Notes: a model not told the origin generated them from the letters alone. Counted from the stretch's first letter, positions 42,967 through 53,097 are shown. The stretch is 64,000 nucleotides of DNA from Nitriliruptoraceae bacterium (GCA_003561535.1 PWWI01000232.1:1-64000), one strand, 5' to 3'. Numbers and translations: made by a program.

Positions 42967-44601
42967 CTATCGGCGCCCGCCGGGTCGCTCGAGGGGCGTC
43001 CCCCACGCGATCAGCGCGATGTGCAGCGACAGGCAGGTCTCAGGGTCGTCGAGGTCGGCGTCGAGTACCCGAGCGACGGTTGCGAGCCGGGCGTAGAACG
43101 CCGGGCGCGACAGATGGAGCGCCGCAGCGGCGCGGGTCTTGTTCCGTCCCGCATCCAGGTAGGCCCGCAACGTCGCGAGGAGGTCGCTCCCTCGCTCGGC
43201 GTCGTGGACCAGCAGCGACCCGAGCTCACGGTGCACGAAGTCCTGCAGCCGCGGGTCCTCGCGCAACACGTGCAGCAACCCCCGGACCCGGATGTCGAGC
43301 AGTTCCAGGTAGTCCTTGCGCCGGTCGATCGACGGCGAGGACGCCGCCACGTAGGCGGCCTCCCGCAGGGAACGCGCGACCTCGTCGACCGCCTGGACCA
43401 CCGAACCGACGCCGACGGTCGGCGCCTCGTTGCCGACGTCGCCGCGGAGGCTCCTGGCGAAGGGCTGCAGCACCTGGGCGCGATCGGTGTGCGCATCGAA
43501 GCTGGCGACCAGCCGGACCTGCCCGGGCGTGGACGCGTCGACCAGGGCGTCGAACCGGCCCGTCGCCGCGGCCACGACCCGCTCGACCTCGTCGCGACGC
43601 AGCCACTCGGGCTCGCGCCCTGCCCACGGCGGGGCCACGACGACGATGCCGACCAGGCTGCGACCCCGCAGCGGAACACCCAGCGCCGCGGCCCGGGCTT
43701 CGAGGACGTGGTTGGCGGGACGATCGCGGTCATCCGTCGTGGTGAGCGCTGCGAGCACCTCCTGGTGTGCCCGCAGCCGCAGAGCGAGCTCATCACGCTC
43801 CGACAGCCGGTTCACGGCCAGGGCCGCCGCCGCCCGCTCCAGCACCGATGCGGCGTCGCCGGGGGCGACGGCGTCGAGTGCGACGAGCCGTCCCCAGGCG
43901 ACCCCGCGTGCGACCACGGGCACCACGGTCCACCCGTCCTGCGCACCGCGGGTCGCGCCACGCGACCGTCGCTCCCAGTCCGCCAGGAGCGGACCCATCT
44001 GCCTGCCGCCGTCCGCGACCGCGATCACCTGGTGCGCCCGGTTCTCGAGCACCACCGGCCCGCCCGCGAGCTCCGCAGCGGCCGCGACGATGGCGGTCAC
44101 ATCGGCGCCATCGACGGTCAAGGCGGTGAAGCGACGATGCAGCCGATCTGACCAGCGCAACTGCGCCACCTGGGCATCGACGATACGGGTGTGCACCGCC
44201 TCGGTGACCTCCACGAACCGGACCTCTCGGTGCAGCACGATCAACGGCAGCCCCGCTCGGCGTGCGGCCATCGCCAGCGACTCGGGGACCGTGGTGAAGC
44301 GTCTGCCGAGCTCCACCAGCAGGGCGCCGACGTCAGCGGCAACCAGCCCGTCGACGTAGCGCTGTGACCCCAGGGGATCGTCGGGCAGCCCGATGCCGGT
44401 CGTCAGCACCAGCTCACCGCCGCGGAGCAACGGACCGATGTCGATGAGCTCCGACACATGGGCCCACCGGATGGATCGGTCCAGCTCATCCTGCCCGGTC
44501 ACCAGTTCCGGCGCACCCGCACGGACCGCCGGCAGCGCCAGCACCTCTCCCAATGCCAGCCCGACGGAGGGCGCAGGTGTGACAGATCGTCGTGTCTCCA
44601 C
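42967..44601 (-). CDS. PucR-family transcriptional regulator
   Basis: Protein of 544 residues. The N-terminal PucR domain (about residues 12-125, ALGEVLALPAVRAGAPELVT and RWAHVSELIDIGPLLRGGEL) is followed by a GGDEF-like middle and a C-terminal PucR-type helix-turn-helix (LRAYLDAGRNKTRAAAALHL ... RPAFYARLATVARVLD). PucR proteins usually activate nitrogen-compound catabolism. The GTG start at 44601 was chosen because it begins the conserved domain. It is divergent from the MmsA gene across 99 bp, which it probably regulates. Confidence 0.9.
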   Translation of the reverse strand: METRRSVTPAPSVGLALGEVLALPAVRAGAPELVTGQDELDRSIRWAHVSELIDIGPLLRGGELVLTTGIGLPDDPLGSQRYVDGLVAADVGALLVELGRRFTTVPESLAMAARRAGLPLIVLHREVRFVEVTEAVHTRIVDAQVAQLRWSDRLHRRFTALTVDGADVTAIVAAAAELAGGPVVLENRAHQVIAVADGGRQMGPLLADWERRSRGATRGAQDGWTVVPVVARGVAWGRLVALDAVAPGDAASVLERAAAALAVNRLSERDELALRLRAHQEVLAALTTTDDRDRPANHVLEARAAALGVPLRGRSLVGIVVVAPPWAGREPEWLRRDEVERVVAAATGRFDALVDASTPGQVRLVASFDAHTDRAQVLQPFARSLRGDVGNEAPTVGVGSVVQAVDEVARSLREAAYVAASSPSIDRRKDYLELLDIRVRGLLHVLREDPRLQDFVHRELGSLLVHDAERGSDLLATLRAYLDAGRNKTRAAAALHLSRPAFYARLATVARVLDADLDDPETCLSLHIALIAWGTPLERPGGRR

Positions 44602-44628
44602 GGCAAAGAGCTTACAAGTCGTCCATTG

Positions 44629-44638
44629 CGTGCGCACG
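44629..44638. promoter_or_regulatory. Palindrome in the PucR / mmsA divergent region
   Basis: A perfect 10-bp palindrome CGTGCGCACG sits in the 99-bp gap between the divergent PucR and MmsA genes. It is a candidate regulator site, but short palindromes are frequent in GC-rich DNA. Confidence 0.3.
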
Positions 44639-44700
44639 ACCGGCCCGTCATCCTGCTGCCACGGCAGCACCGCAGGCAACGCCGGACCCGGGAGCAGACG

Positions 44701-46197
44701 ATGACCACCCGAATCACCCACTGGATCGGTGGTGCCCCCACCACCGCCTCCGCCGCACGTGCGGGCGACGTGTTCGACCCCGCGACCGGCGCCGTGACCG
44801 GCCGCGTCGACCTCGCCGACGCTGCCACGGTCGGTGCGGCGGTCGCCGTGGCAGAGGAGGCCGCGCAGGAGTGGCGTCAGGCCTCGCTCAGCCGACGGGC
44901 ACAGGTCATGTTCGCGTTCCGCGAGCTGCTGAACGCGCGCAAGGAGGAGCTGGCCGAGATCATCACCGCCGAGCACGGCAAGGTGCTCTCCGATGCGCTC
45001 GGGGAGGTGACGCGCGGGCAGGAGGTCGTGGAGTTCGCCTGCGGGATCCCGAACCTGATGAAGGGGTCGTTCTCCGAAGGGGTGTCGGCGGGCGTGGACG
45101 TGACCTCCGTGCGCCAGCCACTCGGTGTGGTCGCCATCATCAGCCCCTTCAACTTCCCCGCGATGGTCCCGATGTGGTTCTTCCCGCTCGCGATCGCGGC
45201 GGGCAACGCCGTGATCCTCAAGCCCAGCGAGAAGGACCCGTCGGCGGCGATGTGGATGGCCGCGCGCTTCAAGGAGGCCGGACTTCCCGACGGCGTGTTC
45301 AACGTGGTCCACGGTGACAAGGAGGCGGTCGACGCGATCCTCGAGCACCCCGGCATCGCGGCGGTGTCCTTCGTCGGCTCGACCCCGATCGCCCGCTACG
45401 TCTACGAGCAGGGCACACGGGCCGGCAAGCGGGTCCAGGCGCTCGGTGGCGCGAAGAACCACATGCTCGTGCTGCCCGACGCCGACCTCGACCTCGCCGC
45501 GGACGCCGCCGTCAACGCCGGGTTCGGGTCTGCCGGTGAGCGCTGCATGGCGATCTCCGCGCTCGTCGCGGTCGACCCGATCGGTGACGAGCTCGTCCAG
45601 CGCATCGTCGACCGGATGGGCAAGCTGCGCACCGGTGACGGGCGTCGCGGCTGCGACATGGGCCCGCTGGTCACCGCAGCGCACCGCGATCGGGTGGCGA
45701 GCTACCTCGACATCGGAGCCGAAGAGGGCGCGACGGTGGCGGTCGACGGCCGTGACGTCGGCGACGTCGACGGGGACGCCGACGGGTTCTGGCTCAAGCC
45801 GTCGCTGCTCGACCACGTCACCCCGACGATGCGGGTCTACACCGACGAGATCTTCGGTCCGGTCCTCAGCGTCCTGCGAGCCTCCTCGTACGACGAGGGA
45901 CTCGGGCTGATCAACGCCAACCCCTACGGCAACGGCACCGCGGTCTTCACCAACGATGGCGGGGCCGCCCGTCGGTTCCGTGAAGAGGTCCAGGTCGGGA
46001 TGATCGGGATCAACGTGCCCATCCCCGTGCCGATGGCCTACTACTCGTTCGGGGGCTGGAAGGCCTCGCTGTTCGGCGACACCCACGCCCACGGCGCGGA
46101 CGGGGTGCACTTCTACACCCGCGGCAAGGTCGTGACCTCGCGTTGGCTCGACCCGAGCCACGGCGGGCTGAACCTCGGCTTCCCCCAGCACGACTGA
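44701..46197 (+). CDS. mmsA: CoA-acylating methylmalonate/malonate-semialdehyde dehydrogenase
   Basis: Protein of 498 residues of the aldehyde dehydrogenase superfamily. The catalytic Cys282 is in SAGERCMAIS. The segment ALGGAKNHMLV has Asn where most members carry the general-base Glu, a hallmark of the CoA-acylating MmsA/IolA type. It converts malonate (or methylmalonate) semialdehyde with CoA and NAD+ to acetyl-CoA (or propionyl-CoA) and CO2. The aminotransferase gene follows 33 nt later; together they suit beta-alanine or beta-aminoisobutyrate breakdown. GGGAG precedes the ATG. Confidence 0.93.
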   Translation: MTTRITHWIGGAPTTASAARAGDVFDPATGAVTGRVDLADAATVGAAVAVAEEAAQEWRQASLSRRAQVMFAFRELLNARKEELAEIITAEHGKVLSDALGEVTRGQEVVEFACGIPNLMKGSFSEGVSAGVDVTSVRQPLGVVAIISPFNFPAMVPMWFFPLAIAAGNAVILKPSEKDPSAAMWMAARFKEAGLPDGVFNVVHGDKEAVDAILEHPGIAAVSFVGSTPIARYVYEQGTRAGKRVQALGGAKNHMLVLPDADLDLAADAAVNAGFGSAGERCMAISALVAVDPIGDELVQRIVDRMGKLRTGDGRRGCDMGPLVTAAHRDRVASYLDIGAEEGATVAVDGRDVGDVDGDADGFWLKPSLLDHVTPTMRVYTDEIFGPVLSVLRASSYDEGLGLINANPYGNGTAVFTNDGGAARRFREEVQVGMIGINVPIPVPMAYYSFGGWKASLFGDTHAHGADGVHFYTRGKVVTSRWLDPSHGGLNLGFPQHD

Positions 46198-46230
46198 CCA
46201 CCCGTCGACCACGCACACCGGAGCGCCGCC

Positions 46231-47586
46231 ATGGCCAAGGCCCCGATCGCCACCACCGCCACCACGCGCCACGAGGTCCATGCCCTCGACCGCGCCCACG
46301 TGTTCCACTCCTGGTCCGCACAGGCGGCGCTGGACCCGCTGGTCATCGCGGGCGCGTCGGGGAGCGAGGTCTGGGACCACGACGGCAACCGGTGGCTGGA
46401 CTTCTCCTCGCAGCTGGTCAACACCAACATCGGCCACCAGCACCCACGGGTCGTGGCGGCCATCAAGGAGCAGGCCGACCTGTTGTGCACGATCGCCCCA
46501 CAGCACGCCAACGACCGGCGCGGCGAGGCCGCGCAGCGGATCGCGTCACTGGCACCCGAGGGCCTCGAGAAGGTGTTCTTCACCAACGCTGGGGCGGAGG
46601 CGATCGAGCACGCGGTGCGCATGGCGCGGCTGCACACCGGCCGAACCAAGGTGCTGTCGACCTACCGGTCCTACCACGGCGGCACGACCACCGCGGTGAA
46701 CCTGACGGGCGACCCGAGACGCTGGCCCAACGAGCACGGCGCGACCGGCTTCGTGCACTTCTTCGGCCCGTTCCTGTACCGCTCGCACTTCCACGCCACC
46801 ACCATCGAGGAGGAACGCGACCGGGCGTTGGCCCACCTCGATGAGACGATCCGGTTCGAGGGGCCGGGCACCATCGCGGCGATCGTGCTGGAGACCATCC
46901 CCGGCACCGCCGGCATCATGGTGCCGCCACCCGGCTACCTCGCCGGCGTGCGGGAACTCTGCGACCAGCACGGCATCGTGATGATCCTCGACGAGGTCAT
47001 GGCCGGGTTCGGACGCACCGGTGCGTGGTTCGCCCTCGACCACTTCGATGTCACACCGGACCTGATCACCTTCGCGAAGGGCGTCACCTCGGGGTACGTG
47101 CCCCTCGGCGGGGTGATCATCTCCGAACCGATCGCCCACAGCTTCGACGAGCGGGTGTTCCCCGGCGGGCTGACCTACTCGGGGCACCCGCTGGCCTGTG
47201 CCGCAGCCGTGGCCACCATCGACCTGATGCAGGACGAGGGCATCGTCGATCATGCCGCCCGCATCGGGGCCGAGGTGCTGGGCCCGGAGCTGACCGCGAT
47301 GGCCGACCGGCACCCCTCCATCGGTGAGGTGCGAGGGCTCGGGGTGTTCTGGGCCGTCGAGTTGGTCCGCGACCGTGCCACGCGCGAACCGCTCGCGCCC
47401 TACGGGGCGTCGAGCCCGGCGATGGCCGCCACGCTGGCGGCGTGCAAGCAGGGCGGGCTGCTGCCGTTCGCGAACTTCAACCGCATCCACGTCGTGCCAC
47501 CGTGCACGGTCACCGAGGAGGAGGCCCGGCGTGGCCTCGCCATCCTCGACACCGCGCTCGACATCGCCGACCACCACCTCGACTGA
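46231..47586 (+). CDS. Class III omega-amino-acid aminotransferase (beta-alanine type likely)
   Basis: Protein of 451 residues, PLP fold type I. Recognisable parts are the PLP-phosphate region NAGAEAIEHAVRMAR, the Asp of ILDEVMAGFGRTG, and the Schiff-base Lys in LITFAKGVTSGYVPLGG. Members transfer amino groups from omega-amino acids or taurine to pyruvate or 2-oxoglutarate. The adjacent MmsA makes beta-alanine:pyruvate aminotransfer the best guess, since that reaction gives malonate semialdehyde. Taurine:pyruvate is an alternative, though no taurine gene is nearby. Confidence 0.85.
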   Translation: MAKAPIATTATTRHEVHALDRAHVFHSWSAQAALDPLVIAGASGSEVWDHDGNRWLDFSSQLVNTNIGHQHPRVVAAIKEQADLLCTIAPQHANDRRGEAAQRIASLAPEGLEKVFFTNAGAEAIEHAVRMARLHTGRTKVLSTYRSYHGGTTTAVNLTGDPRRWPNEHGATGFVHFFGPFLYRSHFHATTIEEERDRALAHLDETIRFEGPGTIAAIVLETIPGTAGIMVPPPGYLAGVRELCDQHGIVMILDEVMAGFGRTGAWFALDHFDVTPDLITFAKGVTSGYVPLGGVIISEPIAHSFDERVFPGGLTYSGHPLACAAAVATIDLMQDEGIVDHAARIGAEVLGPELTAMADRHPSIGEVRGLGVFWAVELVRDRATREPLAPYGASSPAMAATLAACKQGGLLPFANFNRIHVVPPCTVTEEEARRGLAILDTALDIADHHLD

Positions 47587-47641
47587 ACCGCCGCCCGGCT
47601 CGGGGTGTCAGCGCCACCGGACCTGGGACAGCTCGCCGCGA

Positions 47642-49375
47642 TCAGTCGGTGCGGTGGACCCGCGCACCGGCCAGCCAGGTCCCGGCCACCTCGACGTGGT
47701 GGAGGTCGTCGGACGCCAGGACGGACAGGTCCCCGTCGAGCAGCGCGAGGTCAGCTCGCTGCCCGACCGCGATCCGCCCGGCGACGGCCTCGTCACCCGC
47801 CTGGTAGGCGGAGCCGGCGGTGTAGGCCGACAGGGCCGTGTCGAGGTCGACGGCCTCCTCGGGGAGGAACGCGTCACGCGCGCCCCGACCGGAGACACCC
47901 CGCCGGGTGACGGCCACCGCGATGCCGTGCATCGGCACGTGGGAGGAGACGGGCCAGTCGCTGCCGAAGCTGATGTGGGCGCCCGTTCGTCGCACCGAGG
48001 CGATCGGGTACTGCCACGCCGCGCGCTCGGGCCCGAGCCGTGGCTCGGTCAGGTCGGTCATGATCTCGTTGCGCTGCGCCCACAACGGCTCGAAGTTCGC
48101 GATGGCACCCAACGCGGCGAACCGCGGTCGGTCCGCGGGGTGGACCAGGTGGGAGTGGGCCACGACCGGGCGGCGGTCCCGGGGCCCGTTGTGCTCGGCG
48201 ACGGCCTCGAAGGTGTCCAGGGCGAGGCGGACCGCGGCGTCCCCGATGGCATGGAGATGGAGCTGGAAGCCGGCCGCGTCCATCGCGGCGGCGGCCGCGA
48301 GCAGCTCGTCCCGCTCCCAGTTGGCGATGCCCTGGTCGTGCCCGCCGGTGCCGTCCCCACACCCCGCACCTGCTGGGCCGAAGGGCTCGTACGGCTCGAG
48401 CATCGCAGCCGTGCCGCCCTCGATGACGCCGTCGACGAAGAACTTCACCGTGGTCGCCGTCAGCCGCCCTCCGGGCACCCCGTCCTGCCGCCGGCGTGAC
48501 GCCGCGACCGCGGCGTCCTGCCGCGCCGCCTCGAACGTCGGCAGCTGCTCGGTCCAGCGTTCCACCTCGACCTTGAACGCGAGGTCGAGGTCGGCGGTGA
48601 GCTGGCCGGCGTCGGCGACCCGCTGGAAGGCGGGCAGGGTCGCGGGGGTGGTCCAGGCGTCCTGGGCCCACACCAGCCCGGCGGTGGCCATCCGGTCCAG
48701 CCCGACCAGCAGCCCGGCGGCCTCCTTGTCGACCCCTCGGGGCGGCAGGTGCGCCTCGAGCAGCAGCTCGGCCTCCTCCAGCAGGGTGCCGACGGGGTGA
48801 CCAGCCTCGTCGCGCACGATCGTGCCACGGGGTGGGTCGGAGGTCGCCGCGGTGATGCCGGCGACGGTCAGCGCCCGGGTGTTGCACCACACCATGTGAT
48901 GATCGGAGGACCACAGCGCGACCGGCCGCTCGCCCACCACGCGGTCGAGGGTGCTCGCCTGCCCCACCCCGTGGGCCAGCAGCTCCGGCGGGTAGCCGTA
49001 GCCCAGCACCCACGGACGATCGGGGTGCTCGGCCGCGTACGTCCCGAGACGTGCCAGGACCTCGGCGACGTCGGCGGCGTCCACGAGGTCGCAGTCGAGG
49101 GTCTCGACGCCGCCGGCCAGCGGGTGCAGGTGGCCGTCGCGGAACCCCGGCACCAGCGTCCGCCCGGTGAGCTCGACCACCTCGGTGGTGCTCCCGCGGC
49201 GCTCGAGCGCCTCGTGTCCGAGGGCGACGATCACCCCTTCTTCCACCGCGACCGCGCCCGTGCGGCTGAGCTCGCCGGCACGGTCACGGGTGCCGGTCCA
49301 CACCGCGCCGCCGGGTCCCCAGCCATCCCCGGCGGTCACCACGTACAGGGTGTTGGCGGCGCCTCCGCCGCTCAC
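47642..49375 (-). CDS. YtcJ-like amidohydrolase (amidohydrolase 3 family)
   Basis: Protein of 577 residues, a metal-dependent hydrolase. The HxH of the barrel is in GFRDGHLHPLAGG; further metal ligands follow in HLHAIGD, VVAHSHLV and FGSDWPVS, and the C-terminal beta-sandwich part is GRIAVGQRADLALLD. The GTG start overlaps the ALDH stop (GTGA), so it is the last gene of the long minus-strand set. The substrate could be an N-acyl or cyclic amide related to polyamine breakdown. It is convergent with the aminotransferase gene. Confidence 0.88.
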   Translation of the reverse strand: MSGGGAANTLYVVTAGDGWGPGGAVWTGTRDRAGELSRTGAVAVEEGVIVALGHEALERRGSTTEVVELTGRTLVPGFRDGHLHPLAGGVETLDCDLVDAADVAEVLARLGTYAAEHPDRPWVLGYGYPPELLAHGVGQASTLDRVVGERPVALWSSDHHMVWCNTRALTVAGITAATSDPPRGTIVRDEAGHPVGTLLEEAELLLEAHLPPRGVDKEAAGLLVGLDRMATAGLVWAQDAWTTPATLPAFQRVADAGQLTADLDLAFKVEVERWTEQLPTFEAARQDAAVAASRRRQDGVPGGRLTATTVKFFVDGVIEGGTAAMLEPYEPFGPAGAGCGDGTGGHDQGIANWERDELLAAAAAMDAAGFQLHLHAIGDAAVRLALDTFEAVAEHNGPRDRRPVVAHSHLVHPADRPRFAALGAIANFEPLWAQRNEIMTDLTEPRLGPERAAWQYPIASVRRTGAHISFGSDWPVSSHVPMHGIAVAVTRRGVSGRGARDAFLPEEAVDLDTALSAYTAGSAYQAGDEAVAGRIAVGQRADLALLDGDLSVLASDDLHHVEVAGTWLAGARVHRTD

Positions 49376-50865
49376 GCCGGGACGTCCGCGTCGTCGCCGT
49401 CGTGGTAGGGCAGCCACCACTCCTTGGGGGTGGGATCGAGGTCCCAGTGCACGTGCTTGGTCTCCAGGAAGGTCTCGAGTCCTTCGGGGCCGAGCTCACG
49501 ACCGCCACCGGTCATCTTCATCCCGCCGAACGGCCCGGCGTAGTTGTCGGTGAGGGGGTCGTTGATCCACACGGTGCCGACCTTGACCGCCTCGTAGAAC
49601 CGCTTGATGACGGCCGGGTCCGATGACCTGAGCGTCGCACCGAGCCCCATCTCGGACGCGTTGACCCGGCTGATGACCTCGTCGAGGTGGTCGTAGGTGG
49701 TGATCGGGATGGTCGGGCCGAAGGTCTCCTCGGTCATGATCCGCATCCGGTCCTGGACGTCGACCAACACGGTGGGCTCGTAGAAGTACCCGGCCCGCTC
49801 CGGCGCGCGGCCCCCGGTCAGGATGCGCGCGCCGTCGCGCACCGCGTCGGCGACGTGGCCGTCGACCTTGGTCCGGAACCGGTCAGCAGCCAGGGGGCCG
49901 AGGTCGGTCCCGGCCTCCAGACCCGGTCCGAGCCGGAGCGCCGCGACGTTGCTGGCCACCGCCTCGGCGAACTCGTCGCGCGCTGCGGCGGGGACGTAGA
50001 CCCGCTCGGCTGAGGTGCACACCTGGCCGGCGTTGATGAGCGCGGCGTAGGTGACGGCGTCGGCGGCCGCCTCGAGGTCGGCGTCGTGGGCGACGACGAA
50101 GGCGTCCTTGCCCCCGAGCTCCAGATGGAGGTGCTTCATCATCGGGGCAGCGACCGATGCGATGTGCTGGCCGGTCGCGACCGACCCGGTCATGGCGATG
50201 ACCCGCACCGCCGGGTGGCGCACCAGCGCCTCGCCCGCATCGGGTCCGGTGCCGGTGACCACGTTGACGACCCCAGCGGGGAGGTGGCCGAAGCAGCGCT
50301 CGACCCACTCCAGGGTCACCAACGAGGTCAGCTCCGAGGGCTTGATCACGACGGTGTTGCCCGCGGCGAGCGCCGGCGCGAGCTTCCAGCTCAGCAGCAG
50401 CAGCGGGTAGTTCCACGGGATGATCGCGCCGACCACCCCATAGGGCTCTTTGAGCACGAGGTTGAGCTGGGTACGCGGCTCACCGGACGGGATGACGCGA
50501 CCGAGCCCGTTGCGGCCCAGCTCGGCGTAGTAGCGCAGCGAGGTGAGCGCCCACTCGACCTCCTCCTCCTGCTCGGGCCGTGCCTTGCCCTGCTCGCGGG
50601 TGAGCAGCTCCACCAGTTCGTCGAGGTGCCCCATGCTGCGCGCGACGACCTCGTGCAGCAGCTCGGCACGATCGTTGGCTGCCGTGTAGCGCCACTCCTC
50701 CGCCGCGGTCTGTGCCGCAGCGACGGCCCGATCGACGTCGGCCGCCGTGCCGGCGGGCACCCGTCCGAGCACCTCCTCGGTCGCCGGGTCCTCGCTGTCG
50801 ATCCAGCCGCCCTCGGCGGGTCCGACATGGGCGTTGTCGATCCACATCGCTCGTTCCATGGTCAC
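49372..50865 (-). CDS. NAD(P)-dependent aldehyde dehydrogenase
   Basis: Protein of 497 residues, classic ALDH with catalytic Cys283 (NAGQVCTSAERVY), general-base Glu in LELGGKDAF and the PWNYP cofactor segment. AGGAGG stands 8 nt before the GTG start at 50865; an ATG at 50859 is the alternative. It lies 33 nt after the agmatinase gene and overlaps the amidohydrolase gene. In this context it could oxidise an aminoaldehyde or succinate semialdehyde; the exact aldehyde is not determined. Confidence 0.9.
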   Translation of the reverse strand: MTMERAMWIDNAHVGPAEGGWIDSEDPATEEVLGRVPAGTAADVDRAVAAAQTAAEEWRYTAANDRAELLHEVVARSMGHLDELVELLTREQGKARPEQEEEVEWALTSLRYYAELGRNGLGRVIPSGEPRTQLNLVLKEPYGVVGAIIPWNYPLLLLSWKLAPALAAGNTVVIKPSELTSLVTLEWVERCFGHLPAGVVNVVTGTGPDAGEALVRHPAVRVIAMTGSVATGQHIASVAAPMMKHLHLELGGKDAFVVAHDADLEAAADAVTYAALINAGQVCTSAERVYVPAAARDEFAEAVASNVAALRLGPGLEAGTDLGPLAADRFRTKVDGHVADAVRDGARILTGGRAPERAGYFYEPTVLVDVQDRMRIMTEETFGPTIPITTYDHLDEVISRVNASEMGLGATLRSSDPAVIKRFYEAVKVGTVWINDPLTDNYAGPFGGMKMTGGGRELGPEGLETFLETKHVHWDLDPTPKEWWLPYHDGDDADVPA

Positions 50866-50898
50866 CTCGGGGTCCTCCTGGGTGCGGGGTCGGACGGT

Positions 50899-51903
50899 TC
50901 AACGGGTCCGGGTCGGGGTCAGGCCACGGCGGCGATGGTCGGCCAACAGGGCCAGCAGCTCGTAGACGACGTGGGCGGCCGCGATGCCGGTGAGCTCGGC
51001 GTGGTCGTAGGCGGGTGCCACCTCGACGACGTCGGCGCCGACCAGGTCGAGCCCGGCCAGGCCACGGAGGATGCCGAGCAGTTCCCGTGAGGTGAGCCCA
51101 CCGGCCTCGGGCGTGCCCGTCCCGGGGGCGTGCGCCGGGTCGAGCACGTCGATGTCGATCGAGACGTAGACCGGCGCGTCACCGAGCCGCGCCCGGACCC
51201 GCTCGACGACCCCGGCCACGCCGATGGTCTCCACCTCGTCGGCGGAGACCGCCTGGAACCCGAGCTCGCGGTCCTCGGCGAGGTCCAGCCCGCGGTACAG
51301 CGGCCCGCGGATCCCGACGTGGCAGGACGCGGCCCGGTCGAGCAATCCCTCCTCGGACGCGCGGCGGAACGGCGTCCCGTGGGTGACCGGGGCTCCGAAG
51401 TAGGTGTCCCAGGTGTCGAGGTGGGCGTCGAAGTGCAGCACCGCAACGGGGCCGTGCCGGGCATGCACCTCGCGCAGGAGCGGCAGGGCGATGGTGTGGT
51501 CGCCACCGAGGGTCACCAGCCGCGCGCCGGTGGCCTCCACCACGGCGCGGGCACCGGCCTCGATGGCGGCCACCGCCTCGTCGAGATCGAAGGGGTTGAC
51601 GCCGAGGTCGCCGGCGTCGGCCACCTGCTGGAGACCGAAGGGCTCCACGTCCAACCCGGGGTGGTAGGGGCGGAGCAGCCGTGAGGAGGCGCGGATGTGG
51701 CCGGGTCCGAACCTCGCACCGGGGCGGTAGGACACGCCGGCATCGAAGGGCACGCCGAGCACCGCCACGTCCACGTGGTCGACCTCGTCGACCCGCGGCA
51801 GGCGCGCGAAGGTCCCCGGCCCGGCGAACCGGGGGACCTGCGTCGCGTCGACGGGGCCGAGGTTGCCCTCGGGCGACCGGGTTCGGGGTGGGGGCGTTGC
51901 CAT
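50899..51903 (-). CDS. speB: Agmatinase / ureohydrolase
   Basis: Protein of 334 residues of the arginase-agmatinase family. The binuclear manganese site is complete: [13 protein letters not shown] and SIDIDVLDP. Agmatinase turns agmatine into putrescine and urea. Guanidinobutyrase or another ureohydrolase is possible, since the family is hard to split by eye. It lies between the polyamine-type binding protein and the aldehyde dehydrogenase, and no urease gene is in view. Confidence 0.88.
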   Translation of the reverse strand: MATPPPRTRSPEGNLGPVDATQVPRFAGPGTFARLPRVDEVDHVDVAVLGVPFDAGVSYRPGARFGPGHIRASSRLLRPYHPGLDVEPFGLQQVADAGDLGVNPFDLDEAVAAIEAGARAVVEATGARLVTLGGDHTIALPLLREVHARHGPVAVLHFDAHLDTWDTYFGAPVTHGTPFRRASEEGLLDRAASCHVGIRGPLYRGLDLAEDRELGFQAVSADEVETIGVAGVVERVRARLGDAPVYVSIDIDVLDPAHAPGTGTPEAGGLTSRELLGILRGLAGLDLVGADVVEVAPAYDHAELTGIAAAHVVYELLALLADHRRRGLTPTRTR

Positions 51904-51962
51904 GGTGTCCGCGTCCGATCGGCACGCCGCCGCGGCGGGACCGCGCGCGGAACGCGAGAACG

Positions 51963-51993
51963 TGCGGGGCCCGGCCGGCTGCCGGACCCCGCA
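51963..51993 (-). terminator. Hairpin after the PotD gene
   Basis: An inverted repeat with a 12-bp stem (one mismatch; outer arms TGCGGGG / CCCCGCA) and a 5-nt loop just after the PotD stop. There is no T-run, so it may be a partial terminator or an mRNA-stabilising structure between potD and speB. Confidence 0.5.
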
Positions 51994-51999
51994 TCGGGC

Positions 52000-53097
52000 C
52001 TAGCTCTTGGCCCGGGTGAACAGGTCCGTGAAGAGGATCTCGGCGTCACCGGTGTCCTCGAGGAAGAACAGGTTGTCCCGGGTTTCCTCGTCGGGGTAGA
52101 TGGCGGGGTTCTCGAGCACCTCGGGGTCGATGAACGCCGTGGCTGCGGCGTTGGGCGAGGCGTAGAAGGTCCAGTTGGTCAGCTGGGCCCCGTTCTCCGC
52201 GTCGAGGATGAAATCGACGAAGGTGTGCGCGGTGCAGGGCGAGGCGGACGTCGCCAGGATCGCCAGGTTGTCGGTCCAGATGACCGCGCCCTCGTCGGGG
52301 ATCAGATAGGCGTAGTTCTCGTCATCCCCGAAGTTGTCGAGGAAGTTGCCGCTGTACCCGTGAGCGACGACGGTCTCCCCGCCGAGCAGCAGGTCCGAGT
52401 ACTGGTCGGAGGTGAAGGCCGCCGTCCAATCGCGTGAGGCGGCGATCACGTCCGCGGCCTCCTCCAACTGGTCCTCGTCGGTGCTGTTCGGGTCGTAGCC
52501 GAGCCAGAACAGGGCTGCCGCCATCGCCTCACGCGGGTCGTCGAGGATCGACACCCGACCGGTCAGCTCGCCGGCGACGTCCGCGTCGAACAGCAGCGCC
52601 CAGCTCGCCTCGGCGTCACCCACGACCCCGAGGTCGACCCCCAGACCGGTGGTGCCCCACTGGTAGGGCACGGAGAACTCGAGGTCAGGGTCGTAGGGGG
52701 GGGAGGTGAAGTCGTCATCGAGGTTGACGGCGTTCGGGATCAGGTCGAAGTCCATCGCGAGGAGCAGGTCCTCCTGGATCATGATGTCGACCATGTAGTC
52801 GGAGGGGACGATGACGTCGTACTGGGCACCGCCGGCCTCGACCCGGGCGAACAGTTCCTCGTTCGAGGGGTAGAAGTCCTCGGTGACGGTGACCCCGAAC
52901 TCCTCCTCGAAAGCCTCGATCAGCTCCGGGTCCATGTAGTCCGACCAGTTGTACAAGGCCAGGTCGCCGTCGACGCCACCGACCTCGCAGTCGGCTGCTG
53001 CCGCATCACCTGCACCGTCGCCACCATCGCCGCACGCCGCCAACGCGACCGCGAGCACCAACAACCCGGCCAGCACCTTCGTTCGACGCAACCTCAT
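52000..53097 (-). CDS. potD: Spermidine/putrescine ABC transporter binding lipoprotein
   Basis: Protein of 365 residues with a lipoprotein signal ending LAAC (Cys22). The polyamine-binding family segments LALYNWSDYMDPELIEAFEE, YDVIVPSDYMV and GTTGLGVD are visible. It captures polyamine at the outer membrane face for PotABC. It is the last transporter gene (A-B-C-D order), 89 nt after PotC. A strong hairpin follows. Confidence 0.93.
   Translation of the reverse strand: MRLRRTKVLAGLLVLAVALAACGDGGDGAGDAAAADCEVGGVDGDLALYNWSDYMDPELIEAFEEEFGVTVTEDFYPSNEELFARVEAGGAQYDVIVPSDYMVDIMIQEDLLLAMDFDLIPNAVNLDDDFTSPPYDPDLEFSVPYQWGTTGLGVDLGVVGDAEASWALLFDADVAGELTGRVSILDDPREAMAAALFWLGYDPNSTDEDQLEEAADVIAASRDWTAAFTSDQYSDLLLGGETVVAHGYSGNFLDNFGDDENYAYLIPDEGAVIWTDNLAILATSASPCTAHTFVDFILDAENGAQLTNWTFYASPNAAATAFIDPEVLENPAIYPDEETRDNLFFLEDTGDAEILFTDLFTRAKS

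Noticed and set aside
46546-47577. 343-codon minus-strand frame
   Set aside because: Antisense of the class III aminotransferase gene, whose PLP motifs are intact.
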